From positions 1 to 64,000 of the forward strand of contig DJER01000028.1 of NCBI GenBank assembly GCA_002431905.1: a stretch of DNA of 64,000 nt, read 5' to 3'. The notes below the pieces were generated by a model. That model did not search any database, was not told the origin of the DNA, and was given only the letters and a program-made list of their open reading frames with translations. A program made the translations under genes and the position numbers. This document shows positions 1-7,194 of this stretch, piece by piece. The stretch is from Christensenella sp. UBA5893 (GTDB lineage Bacteria; Bacillota; Clostridia; Christensenellales; UBA1242). The number at the start of each line of letters is the position of its first letter. Positions within the stretch are counted from its first letter, which is position 1.

Positions 1-443
1 TATGCAGAAACCGGTTTGCTTGGCGATAGGTTTTTGATATTTACAACAACATAATATGTATATGCATTGTTGAAATTCACATCAACACCTTTGTTTGAAT
101 TTGTTTCATCCTTTGCATCAAAACTATAATCTTCTTGTGTATCTCCACTTGTTGTAAATGTTGTTAATGTTTGTGCTTTTTTGTAGCCACTGTTTACTGC
201 TTCAATATCGTCAAAAGATTTTAACGATAGTTCAGATATTTCTGACGTCATTTCTTCTGTTGTCTTTTGCTCTGCAACGCTATACACTCTTGCTGAAATT
301 TCAACAAAAACATCTGTTACTTCATAACTAATGCTTCCACCAATTGTATAAGTTACATTTTGTGCACTATATACACCAAAGCAAAGTACTGCAAGTGCCA
401 TGCACATACTTGCAATTGATGCAAATAACTTAAATTTTTTCAT
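1..443 (-). CDS. Secreted or surface protein, N-terminal part (cut by left window edge)
   Basis: The reading frame is open from an ATG at 443 to the left edge, so only about 147 N-terminal residues are visible. A strong AAGGAG-type ribosome binding site lies 5-6 bases upstream. The product starts with a basic MKKFK stretch and a hydrophobic segment (about residues 6-27) ending near YSA, which looks like a Sec signal peptide or signal anchor. The next stretch is Ser/Thr/Val-rich and beta-like (ITYEV-type strands), as in small exported proteins of the TasA/camelysin kind, but I cannot assign a family. Function unknown; export is well supported, identity is not. Confidence 0.7.
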   Translation of the reverse strand, partial: MKKFKLFASIASMCMALAVLCFGVYSAQNVTYTIGGSISYEVTDVFVEISARVYSVAEQKTTEEMTSEISELSLKSFDDIEAVNSGYKKAQTLTTFTTSGDTQEDYSFDAKDETNSNKGVDVNFNNAYTYYVVVNIKNLSPSKPVSA

Positions 444-498
444 ATGTACTCCTTTTTTATTATGTAATAAAAGCATTACTTTTATTCAATTCAGTATA

Positions 499-513
499 CC
501 CCCCCCCCCGGGG
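499..513. repeat. Homopolymer: 11 C followed by 4 G
   Basis: A run of about eleven C directly followed by GGGG lies in very A+T-rich DNA, 55-70 bases upstream of the start codon of the exported protein on the minus strand. Such a run is prone to slippage and sits where a promoter for that gene would be. It may be a phase-variable tract or an assembly error. Confidence 0.75.
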
Positions 514-557
514 TGAATGTCAAATGATTTGCAAAGATTTTTTAAATTTTTTTATAG

Positions 558-661
558 TCATTTCGACCACCGCTTTCTTGACAGGCAAAGGAGAAATCCC
601 AACTGATTAAAGATAAAGAGATTTCTCCAAAGTGGGTCGCTGTGGTCGGCAGTCGAAATGA
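558..661. repeat. Palindromic intergenic element (REP/MITE-like)
   Basis: The ends TCATTTCGAC (558-567) and GTCGAAATGA (652-661) are near-perfect inverted repeats. Inside them GGAGAAATC (590-598) pairs with GATTTCTCC (620-628), giving a nested hairpin of about 100 bases. No coding frame is apparent. It is more G+C-rich than its surroundings. It resembles small non-autonomous repeats spread in intergenic regions, but no second copy occurs in this window, so mobility is inference only. Confidence 0.6.
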
Positions 662-763
662 TAAAAAACAACCCCAAGTTCAAGGCTTTGGGTTGCAACA
701 TAAACGCAAAACTAATCGCAAGAACAAGGCTCGGCGAGAATAAAAAGGTCGGAATGACGATTC

Positions 764-891
764 AATAACAAAAAAACAACCTCAAGTTCGAGGCTCGCTT
801 GGTATTTGCACGCAGGAGCTTGCTGACGCAAGTGACTGTGTGAAAATTGCCAAGCAGAAACAAAGAAATTGGGAGTTGTTTTTTTGTTATT
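764..891. repeat. Large hairpin element that also forms the spo0A 3' end
   Basis: Perfect 17-base inverted ends (AATAACAAAAAAACAAC at 764-780 and its complement at 875-891) enclose an inner imperfect palindrome (CTTGG...CCAAG, about 808-863). On the minus strand the hairpin begins 2 bases after the spo0A stop and finishes with a T run, so it can act as its terminator. A related AAAAAACAACCCCAAG motif at about 664 suggests a partial direct repeat. The gap 444-892 otherwise shows no gene. Confidence 0.6.
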
Positions 892-892
892 G

Positions 893-1675
893 TTAGGCGC
901 CTTCGATAATCATCTTATCCGCAACCAATGCTATAAACTCACCATTAGTCGGTTTATCATTGGATGTATAAACTTTTAACCCAAATATTGAGTTTATATT
1001 CTCTATCTTTCCCCTATTCCATGCCACTTCAATTGCATGGCGAATTGCACGTTCAACTTTGCTGGCTGAAGTGTCAAATTTTTCAGCAATTGCTGGGTAA
1101 AGTTTTTTAGTTATTGAATTGATTATTTCCGGCTCATCAATTGCCATTTTTATTGCTTCACGAAGGAATTGGTAACCTTTTATATGTGCTGGTATTCCTA
1201 CTGTGATAAATATATTTGAAATTTTTTCTTCAAGTGCTCTGTTTTTTTGTTTTGGTTCAAGCCTTTCATTTTGATTGTTAAGATTTAGAACATCATTTAT
1301 TCTTCTTTCAACTATGTCCAAATTGGTTGGTTTGCAAATAAAATATGAAGCTCCTTGATTCATTGCCTTTGTTACAAAACCCTCATGTGATAATGAAGAA
1401 ACTATAATAATTTTTGGTCTGTTTTGCCCCATTCTTTCAGTTAGCTTGTCCATAATGACAAATCCGTCAAGTGATGGCAAAATACATTCCAAAAGTACAA
1501 TGTCTGGTTTTAGGGCACAAATATCAATAAATGCCTTTTGACCATCGTCACTGCTTCCAACAATTTCATAATCATCTTTTGTATTAAAATATGAAATAAT
1601 TTGCTCTTTAAAATCTGTATTATCTGCAACATATATCTTAATTTTTCTTTTGTACTGATTACTTGTTGTTTCCAT
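893..1675 (-). CDS. spo0A: Spo0A-family response regulator with degenerate receiver
   Basis: 260 residues, the normal Spo0A length. An N-terminal CheY-like receiver (about 10-130) is followed by the Spo0A-specific DNA-binding domain (about 148-260), whose recognition helix region (about 202-223, SASKVERAIRHAIEVAWNRG) is a family hallmark. In B. subtilis Spo0A, Asp10/Asp11 form the acidic pocket and Asp56 is phosphorylated. Here the pocket reads VADN (Asp18, Asn19) and the aligned phosphoacceptor is Glu63 (GAA, 1487-1489). Ser93 and Lys115 of the active site are kept. The family is the master regulator of sporulation entry and binds 0A boxes. The receiver suggests phosphorylation-independent or altered control. 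An AGGAG site precedes the ATG. Confidence 0.9.
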   Translation of the reverse strand: METTSNQYKRKIKIYVADNTDFKEQIISYFNTKDDYEIVGSSDDGQKAFIDICALKPDIVLLECILPSLDGFVIMDKLTERMGQNRPKIIIVSSLSHEGFVTKAMNQGASYFICKPTNLDIVERRINDVLNLNNQNERLEPKQKNRALEEKISNIFITVGIPAHIKGYQFLREAIKMAIDEPEIINSITKKLYPAIAEKFDTSASKVERAIRHAIEVAWNRGKIENINSIFGLKVYTSNDKPTNGEFIALVADKMIIEGA

Positions 1676-1779
1676 TTTTTCTCCTTTATTTGTTTACAAG
1701 TTCATATTAGCACAAATGGTTTATAACTAATAGCATAAAAAATGTTAAAAATTAGCTTATTACAATAAATAATGGAAAA

Positions 1780-2367
1780 ATGATTTCCTTTTTGTCGGTT
1801 TTTGACGATTTTACAAGTTATATGAATGGCATATTTTATATTTATTTAGAATATTTTAATAAAGAAAACAATTTTTTGGGAGTAAAAAGTATATATATGG
1901 TATATGATGATGAAAAATTAAACCCACAAATTTATGAAAAAATGGCAAAAGAATATTCAAAATCATTAAAGCAGAATATCAATATTTCATTATACAAAGA
2001 TGACGACACGATAGAAAGCGAAAATATTGAAAAACTAAATATCTATTACTTCAATATTTTTAATAATTTGACTTTGTTAAAAAAATATAAAAACAACTCA
2101 ACACAAATTGATAATATATTTTTAAAATTAAAAGACTATGCAAAAAATATTGAATGTGTGTTAAAAGAAAACCGACAAAAGTGTTTTATAACAAACTACT
2201 GCAACAATATTAGCGAAATAATAAAAGATAGTTCAAAAAGTATTAAGTCAATTGTTTTACTTTCTAACTATAACACAAGTATTGATATACAATCTGCAAT
2301 AACAAATCTTTGTGACATAATACGAAATGTTAATTATCTTTATGGAATATGTAGATATAGGCAATAA
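1780..2367 (+). CDS. Hypothetical protein, 195 aa
   Basis: A 195-residue Asn/Lys/Ile-rich protein without signal peptide or clear membrane span. I do not recognise a family. It stands alone on the plus strand, divergent from spo0A (105-base gap) and convergent with valS. The ribosome binding site is weak (GGAAA just upstream), and the next in-frame ATG is about 14 codons in, so the start is uncertain. It ends directly before a strong hairpin terminator, which supports a real transcription unit. The protein is probably cytosolic and helical; function unknown. Confidence 0.65.
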   Translation: MISFLSVFDDFTSYMNGIFYIYLEYFNKENNFLGVKSIYMVYDDEKLNPQIYEKMAKEYSKSLKQNINISLYKDDDTIESENIEKLNIYYFNIFNNLTLLKKYKNNSTQIDNIFLKLKDYAKNIECVLKENRQKCFITNYCNNISEIIKDSSKSIKSIVLLSNYNTSIDIQSAITNLCDIIRNVNYLYGICRYRQ

Positions 2368-2397
2368 AAAATGCTAGAAAATTCTAGCATTTTTTGT
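2366..2397. terminator. Bidirectional terminator
   Basis: AAAAATGCTAGAA pairs with TTCTAGCATTTTT, with A and T runs on either side. It can end both the 195-aa gene (plus) and valS (minus), whose stop codons flank it. Confidence 0.85.
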
Positions 2398-2398
2398 T

Positions 2399-4810
2399 TT
2401 ATTCTGCATCTGGGATAATCTCACCAAACTTCAAGTTAAAGTCGCCATCTTGAACTTCCAACTCATTTATTGAACCTACTGCTTTTATATCAACTTCGCA
2501 AGACTTAATAAAGTCTTTATATTTTGATGTAACTTTAAGGTCTTTTATAAATGTTTTTAATGAGATTTTGTTTTCACTCTTAAATTGTCTTATTCCACTT
2601 ACGATTTGCATAACTTCATCGCCTGCTTTAACAAAATCATCATCTTTTGCTTCGCCAAGATCCAAATATCCTGAAATGTGGATTGAAACTTGATTTTCTT
2701 TTTCGGCATAGTAATCTTGATAAATTTCTTCTGTTATGTGTGGCATAAATGGAGCAAACATTTTTAGTATTCCAAGCAATGTGTAATAGCAAGCGTATTT
2801 TGCACTTTCACATTCTTTTTCGCCATATACATCTGGGTTATATAATCTACGTTTTACAAGTTCAATGTAGTCATCACAAAAATCCCAGAAAAATCTTTCT
2901 GCTTCGCCAAGTCCTAAACAAATGTCATATCTATCAAGGTTTTTTGCAAAACTCTTGAACACTTTTTTATATTTTTCAAGTATCCACTTGTCCATTGGCA
3001 ACAAATCAATTTGTCTTGGGGTATAATCATACAAGAACGACAAAACAAATTTTGATGCGTTCCAAATTTTGTTTGCAAGTTTTTTGCCTGCGTCAAAACT
3101 TTCAAGTGAGAAACAAGTATCTTTTCCAAGTGAAAGGTTGTTTGCCCAATATCTTGTTACATCGGCACTATACTGTGCAATTATATCTTGTGGAGCATTT
3201 TTATTATTCCCACTCTTTTTGCTTAACTTGCTACCATCGGAACTTGTTACATAACCTGATATCATAAGGTCTGTCCAAGGCAACTTTCCAAAGTGGTATA
3301 AACTTTTTACAATGGTATAGAAATCCCAAACACGAATATTGTCGTGAGCATTTGGTCTAAGACTCATTGGGATCATTGTGTCATCAAGCCCCTTACCTGT
3401 TACCAAATCGGTTGAGATTTGTGGTGTTAGACTGCTTGTTGCCCAAGTGTCCATAACATCATGTTCTGGTTCCCAATCACATTCGCCACATTCACATTTT
3501 ATTGTTGGAAGTTTTGATAATGGGTTTACAGGGAGTTCGCTTTCATCGGCAACATGAACCTTTCCGCAATGTTTACAATACCAAACTGGGAATGGAACAC
3601 CATAATATCTTTGACGAGATATACACCAGTTCCATTGCAAGTTTTCTACCCAATTTAGATATCTTGCACGCATTGTTTCTGGATGCCAATTAAGTTTTAA
3701 CCCTGCATCATATAATTCTTGTTTGTGGGATAAAACATCAATGAACCATTGTTTTTTTACAACAATTTCAATTGGAGTTCCACATCTTTCGTGTGTTGAA
3801 ACTGCGTGTGTTAACTCTTCTTGCTTTATTAACAAATCATTTTCTTTTAGCTTTTCAATTATGGCAAGTCTTGCATCTTTGATTTTCATTCCTTCAAATT
3901 CGCCTGCAAGTTTTGTCATTCTTCCGGCATTATTAAATGCTTCTTTAATTTCAAGGTTATGTTTTCTTTGCCATTCCTTATCAACGGTGTCACCAAAAGT
4001 ACAGCACATAACGACACCACTACCCTTTTCAAGATCAACAAGCTCATCTGTTAAAACTGGAACTGTAAAATTGAAATATGGAACAACAAGTTTTTTGCCC
4101 AAAAGGTATAAATTCTTTTCATCTTTTGGATTGATGAAAACGCAATCACAAGCTGGCAACATTTCTGGTCTTGTTGTTGCAACTGTAACATAGTCATTTG
4201 TTCCTTCAATGAAAAATTTGATATAGTTGAAAGTGCTTGCAATGTCTTGATTTTCAAGTTCGCTTTGTGCAACAGCAGTTCGGCATTCTGTACACCAAAG
4301 TGCTGGAGCCTCTTGATGATATATCAAACCCTTTTTGTAAAGTTCAATAAATGACTTTTGAGAAATTGTTTGTGAACGTTTTGAAATTGATGAATAGTTA
4401 TTGTCCAAATCACATGAGAACCCTGCAGATTTATACAAAGCATGAAATTCTTTTTCAAGTTCTTTTGTTGTGTCAAGGCACATATCTGTAAACACTTCTC
4501 TATCGAGTTCAAAAGCACGTTTGTTATATTTCTTTTCAACATATCTTTCTGTTGGAAGACCATTATCATCAAAGCCAAGTGGGAAGAATACATTTTCACC
4601 TTTCATTCTATGGTGTCTTGCCATTGTTTCGATGTGCATATATGATGACAAGTGCCCCATATGTATTTTTCCGTTAACAGTTGGTGGTGGCGTATCTATG
4701 GCATAAACTGGTTTTTTTGAGTTTTTGTCAAACTTAAAAATTTGTTTTTCTTGCCAATAATCTTGCCATTTTTTTTCTTTTTCTAAAAAATTATACTTTT
4801 TGTCTAGCAT
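2399..4810 (-). CDS. valS: Valyl-tRNA synthetase (archaeal-type sequence)
   Basis: Class I aminoacyl-tRNA synthetase charging tRNA-Val. From the ATG at 4810 (AGGAG 6 bases upstream) it has 803 residues; a longer frame to 4867 has no ribosome site. Visible are PPPTVNGKIHMGH (HIGH motif 50-53), a GFDDNGLPTER block (79-89), the editing-domain ATTRPE motif (211-216), Cys pairs around 412/415 and 439/444 that look like a zinc knuckle, and KLSKK (528-532, KMSKS variant). FDDNGLPTER is typical of archaeal/Rickettsia-type ValRS, and the C-terminal coiled-coil arm of the standard bacterial enzyme seems absent or short. IleRS and LeuRS are less likely from these motifs. No T-box leader fits upstream. 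Confidence 0.93.
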   Translation of the reverse strand: MLDKKYNFLEKEKKWQDYWQEKQIFKFDKNSKKPVYAIDTPPPTVNGKIHMGHLSSYMHIETMARHHRMKGENVFFPLGFDDNGLPTERYVEKKYNKRAFELDREVFTDMCLDTTKELEKEFHALYKSAGFSCDLDNNYSSISKRSQTISQKSFIELYKKGLIYHQEAPALWCTECRTAVAQSELENQDIASTFNYIKFFIEGTNDYVTVATTRPEMLPACDCVFINPKDEKNLYLLGKKLVVPYFNFTVPVLTDELVDLEKGSGVVMCCTFGDTVDKEWQRKHNLEIKEAFNNAGRMTKLAGEFEGMKIKDARLAIIEKLKENDLLIKQEELTHAVSTHERCGTPIEIVVKKQWFIDVLSHKQELYDAGLKLNWHPETMRARYLNWVENLQWNWCISRQRYYGVPFPVWYCKHCGKVHVADESELPVNPLSKLPTIKCECGECDWEPEHDVMDTWATSSLTPQISTDLVTGKGLDDTMIPMSLRPNAHDNIRVWDFYTIVKSLYHFGKLPWTDLMISGYVTSSDGSKLSKKSGNNKNAPQDIIAQYSADVTRYWANNLSLGKDTCFSLESFDAGKKLANKIWNASKFVLSFLYDYTPRQIDLLPMDKWILEKYKKVFKSFAKNLDRYDICLGLGEAERFFWDFCDDYIELVKRRLYNPDVYGEKECESAKYACYYTLLGILKMFAPFMPHITEEIYQDYYAEKENQVSIHISGYLDLGEAKDDDFVKAGDEVMQIVSGIRQFKSENKISLKTFIKDLKVTSKYKDFIKSCEVDIKAVGSINELEVQDGDFNLKFGEIIPDAE

Positions 4811-4939
4811 TTTTTCTCCTAAATAAATAACAATACTTAATATACAATAATAAGCAAGTGTTGTCAAACTTTTTACAAAATCTATTGTTCCAAATACAAA
4901 AAAACTCCAACAATGTTGAAGAACCAGCTTTTACCGATA

Positions 4940-5182
4940 TTAAATATATTCAATATTTATGTTTGCGAAAATAGGGTCATCTAAAAACTCTAAATACGAC
5001 ATATTAAATCCGTCTGCAACTTGATATACCAAAGCAAGTGTTGGACTTTTTGTATTTCCTAACAAAATGTTATTTAGTGTTGAACGTGGGATACAACTAT
5101 CTTTTGAAAATTTGTACAAAGATATATTCCTTTCATTCAACAAAGTTATAAATCTTTTTGTAAATGCTTCACCTACTGTCAT
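4940..5182 (-). CDS. Small XRE-family DNA-binding regulator
   Basis: 80 residues, essentially one Cro/CI helix-turn-helix (about 7-68: GEAFTKRF...LYKFSKDSCIPRSTLNNILLGNTKSPTL...VADGFNMSYLEFLD). GGAG lies 8 bases before the ATG. It is divergent from the gene at 5323, and the 140-base gap between them holds three related 16-base palindromes placed at both promoters, so this protein is probably an autoregulated repressor of that gene. Its short acidic C-terminus has no effector domain. Confidence 0.85.
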   Translation of the reverse strand: MTVGEAFTKRFITLLNERNISLYKFSKDSCIPRSTLNNILLGNTKSPTLALVYQVADGFNMSYLEFLDDPIFANINIEYI

Positions 5183-5194
5183 ATATTCTCCATA

Positions 5195-5210
5195 TGTCCG
5201 TAATAAGACA
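5195..5210. promoter_or_regulatory. Operator-like palindrome 1
   Basis: TGTCCGTAATAAGACA is an imperfect palindrome with TGTC/GACA ends. It lies 13-28 bases upstream of the XRE gene start, just after a possible minus-strand -10 (TACAAT, complement of 5217-5222), so binding there would block the regulator's own transcription. Confidence 0.6.
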
Positions 5211-5243
5211 ATGAGATTGTAACAAACAAACTTTTTATAAATA

Positions 5244-5259
5244 TGTCCTTATTCGGTCA
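5244..5259. promoter_or_regulatory. Operator-like palindrome 2
   Basis: TGTCCTTATTCGGTCA has the same length and end sequences as sites 1 and 3 (TGTCC/GGTCA). It lies mid-gap, near the expected -35 area of the XRE gene promoter and upstream of the plus-strand promoter. Confidence 0.6.
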
Positions 5260-5274
5260 ATTATCAAATTTTGA

Positions 5275-5303
5275 TTGACAAATATACCTTTAACATTTAT
5301 AGT
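5275..5303 (+). promoter_or_regulatory. Promoter of the 5323 gene
   Basis: TTGACA (5275-5280) and TATAGT (5298-5303) are separated by exactly 17 bases, a close match to a sigma-A promoter. The predicted start of transcription is near 5310, inside operator-like palindrome 3. Confidence 0.75.
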
Positions 5304-5318
5304 GTCTTAAAAAGGACA
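5303..5318. promoter_or_regulatory. Operator-like palindrome 3
   Basis: TGTCTTAAAAAGGACA is the third member of the 16-base TGTC-N8-GACA set. It overlaps the last base of the -10, the probable transcription start and the AAGGA ribosome binding site of the plus-strand gene, an ideal position for repression. Confidence 0.65.
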
Positions 5319-5322
5319 TATT

Positions 5323-5772
5323 ATGAATAAAAAATGCTACATTTGTGAATATTCTGAAATTGATGTTAACTTTTTCTCAACAAAGGCAATTATAAAACTA
5401 ATAAATTACTTGATTGACATTGAAAAAATTGATACATTTATCTTTGATAGTGACAAGGAATTTTGTCAAATTTGTTACGATATTATTATTAGGAAAAATA
5501 AAAAAATTATTTGCAAAATTGCAAGTAATAAAAATGAAAATATATCAAATAAATTTAATTTGGAAAAAATATATTTTTATACACACAAAAAAGGTGCTGA
5601 AGCCTTTATTGAAAAAGGATTCAACACTATAGATTATTGTGATTATTTCATTTATTTTATTGATTTTATTGGCAATTTTTCAAATTGTTTTTCAATCAAT
5701 TATGCAATAACTAATAATAAAAGAATATTTTTTATTTTAAACAATTGCGATAAATACTTATGTTTAAATTAA
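5323..5772 (+). CDS. Hypothetical protein, possibly SLOG/DUF1273-like
   Basis: 149 residues, Cys/Ile/Tyr-rich, no signal peptide. The start MNKKCYICEYSE, then a helix and the TFIFDSDKEFCQICYDII block, recalls a Rossmann-like SLOG (DUF1273/YpsA-like) fold, in which a strand ends in a nucleotide-binding turn; the match is from memory and weak. A conserved-looking CYIC and a second C-x2-C (FCQICY) could bind metal or be redox-active. It is divergent from an XRE regulator and has a strong promoter overlapped by an operator, so it is probably the regulator's main target. It converges on the next gene with a 4-base overlap. Confidence 0.65.
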   Translation: MNKKCYICEYSEIDVNFFSTKAIIKLINYLIDIEKIDTFIFDSDKEFCQICYDIIIRKNKKIICKIASNKNENISNKFNLEKIYFYTHKKGAEAFIEKGFNTIDYCDYFIYFIDFIGNFSNCFSINYAITNNKRIFFILNNCDKYLCLN

Positions 5773-6647
5773 ATTTTTGGAATTAATACAAAATAAATTT
5801 TTCCGTCTTTTGTTGCAAAATTATAATCTTTTACGCCAAGTGTTTTTAATGAATATGCAAAACCTTTATGTTCTTCATCATAACCAATAAGTCCATCAAT
5901 GAATGCTTGACCGATTTTTACATTAAGTTCTTCATTTGTGCCAAGTTTTGCAAATGAATTTAGTGCCTTTACAAAATCTTTTGTTTGGTCACTATTTAGG
6001 TTGTTGATTACCAAATCTTTGCTTGTAACTTGATATGTAAATTCATTATCTAATTTCTTTACATCAACTGTGGAAGATAGGTACATTGTGTCTGGAACTT
6101 TTTTTGCAACATAGCTCATTGGGAAAGATTTCCAATCTGCTTTTATTGTGCTTAAATCAATTTTTACAACAATGTTAATTGTTGCAGTTTTTGTTGTGTC
6201 ATCTAATTTTAGAAAACTAACTTGAACTAAATTTACATTTAAAGTCTTGTCGCCTATTGTTACTTGTGCAGTTGTTGAACCTTGGTTAAGCAAAGTGTTT
6301 AAAATTGCCCCACATTGTTTGTCTGTTAATTCCATATCCAAAATTGCAAGTGGTGCTGACAAACTATCGCCAACTTTGTATGTATTTGTTGCTTCATCAT
6401 AAGTTATAAGCCCTGGCATATGTGCATCGGCAACTTGCTTTGCACTTTTCATATCATCGTTTGAGAATTTGTTCGTAAACACTTCATCTTCTTTTACTTC
6501 TTTGCTTAGTATGTTAACTTCACTTATTAAAGCAAATGGATTGATGTCATATTTGATTTTTACAAATAGAAAAACCCCACCAACCAACAATGCAACAATA
6601 ATTGCCAAACTTAAAACAATTTTTAACAACCATTTTAACACTTTCAT
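5769..6647 (-). CDS. Membrane-anchored extracytoplasmic protein (possibly YpmS-like)
   Basis: 292 residues. One N-terminal transmembrane helix (about 5-30, after a short basic start) is followed by an extracellular domain rich in Val/Thr/Asp beta strands (for example TTKTATINIVVKIDLSTIKADW). The one-span anchor and lipid-binding-like beta repeats recall the DUF2140/YpmS type, but this is tentative. AGGGGAAG precedes the ATG. The gene is monocistronic between a convergent neighbour and the tRNA-Arg locus. Function unknown. Confidence 0.75.
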   Translation of the reverse strand: MKVLKWLLKIVLSLAIIVALLVGGVFLFVKIKYDINPFALISEVNILSKEVKEDEVFTNKFSNDDMKSAKQVADAHMPGLITYDEATNTYKVGDSLSAPLAILDMELTDKQCGAILNTLLNQGSTTAQVTIGDKTLNVNLVQVSFLKLDDTTKTATINIVVKIDLSTIKADWKSFPMSYVAKKVPDTMYLSSTVDVKKLDNEFTYQVTSKDLVINNLNSDQTKDFVKALNSFAKLGTNEELNVKIGQAFIDGLIGYDEEHKGFAYSLKTLGVKDYNFATKDGKIYFVLIPKI

Positions 6648-6719
6648 TCTTTCTTCCCCTTTTATGTTTCATATTTTACTATATTCAAAATAAAATGTAA
6701 AGATTATTTTTAATTTGAC

Positions 6720-6748
6720 TTGACTTATATTTTTATGTGTAATATAAT
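6720..6748 (+). promoter_or_regulatory. Promoter of the tRNA-Arg locus
   Basis: TTGACT (6720-6725) and a perfect TATAAT (6743-6748) are 17 bases apart. The predicted transcript would run through the degenerate and truncated tRNA copies into the intact tRNA-Arg gene and end at the terminator after it, possibly with read-through into rnhA. Confidence 0.8.
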
Positions 6749-6805
6749 TTACACGATAGTTTTGACTATTGCATATTTAATATGTGCCCATAGCAAAACT
6801 GATGG

Positions 6806-6897
6806 TATAACCTTTGTTTCCTTTGTGGTTTGAACAAAGAACAATAATTTAATATGCGCCCATAGCTCAACTGGATAGAGCGTTGGTCTACGGAACC
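6806..6897 (+). repeat. 92-bp direct repeat, copy 1 (copy 2 at 7009-7100)
   Basis: Bases 6806-6897 and 7009-7100 are identical except for one position, 203 bases apart. Each copy holds about 50 bases of tRNA 5' flank (with a CTTTGT/ACAAAG hairpin) plus the first 42 bases of the tRNA-Arg gene. A third, decayed partial copy (tRNA 5' end with several changes) is visible at about 6774-6800. The 111 bases between the copies hold two hairpins, GTTTTGATTTTGCAATCAAAAC-like and CCCC...GGGG. Confidence 0.85.
6856..6897 (+). pseudogene. Truncated tRNA-Arg copy (5' half only)
   Basis: The first 42 bases match the intact tRNA-Arg gene at 7059 exactly (acceptor 5' strand, D-arm, anticodon arm). The sequence then departs into palindromic DNA, so variable loop, T-arm and acceptor 3' strand are missing. 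It cannot fold as a tRNA. Confidence 0.85.
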
Positions 6898-7058
6898 TGC
6901 TCGACTTTGTGTGTTCGTTTGCTTCGTTTTGATTTTGCAATCAAAACTTCGCTTTGTCACACATAGTCTACGCTCCCCAAAAACGATTTTCGTTTTCGGG
7001 GTCCCCGATATAACCTTTGGTTCCTTTGTGGTTTGAACAAAGAACAATAATTTAATAT

Positions 7059-7135
7059 GCGCCCATAGCTCAACTGGATAGAGCGTTGGTCTACGGAACC
7101 AAAGGTTGGGGATTCGAACTCCTCTGGGCGCACCA
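7059..7135 (+). tRNA. tRNA-Arg (anticodon ACG)
   Basis: Acceptor GCGCCCA pairs with TGGGCGC (7125-7131); discriminator A and an encoded CCA follow (7133-7135). The D-arm is GCTC/GAGC. The anticodon stem TTGGT/ACCAA carries loop CTACGGA, giving anticodon ACG, and the T-loop TTCGAAC is present. It decodes CGN codons, with A34 normally deaminated to inosine. It is the only intact copy after two defective upstream copies. Confidence 0.95.
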
Positions 7136-7140
7136 GATTG

Positions 7141-7178
7141 AACTCAGTTACCCGCAAAAGTCTTAACTGAGTTTTTTA
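7141..7178 (+). terminator. Terminator after tRNA-Arg
   Basis: AACTCAGTTA (7141-7150) pairs with TAACTGAGTT (7164-7173), followed by a T run. It lies 5 bases after the tRNA CCA and immediately before the rnhA ribosome binding site, so rnhA may be expressed by read-through. Confidence 0.85.
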
Positions 7179-7194
7179 TTAGGAGTTTTTATTA

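Noticed and set aside
2749..4706. Several 60-156-codon frames opposite valS
   Set aside because: Shadow frames of a conserved synthetase, with no ribosome sites and biased Phe/Leu/His composition.
4811..4939. T-box riboswitch before valS
   Set aside because: The gap is too short and lacks the T-box TGGNACCGCG-like motif.
6749..7157. Overlapping minus-strand frames across the tRNA-Arg repeats
   Set aside because: They are antisense readings of repeated tRNA sequence, sharing the same peptide stretches because of the repeat.
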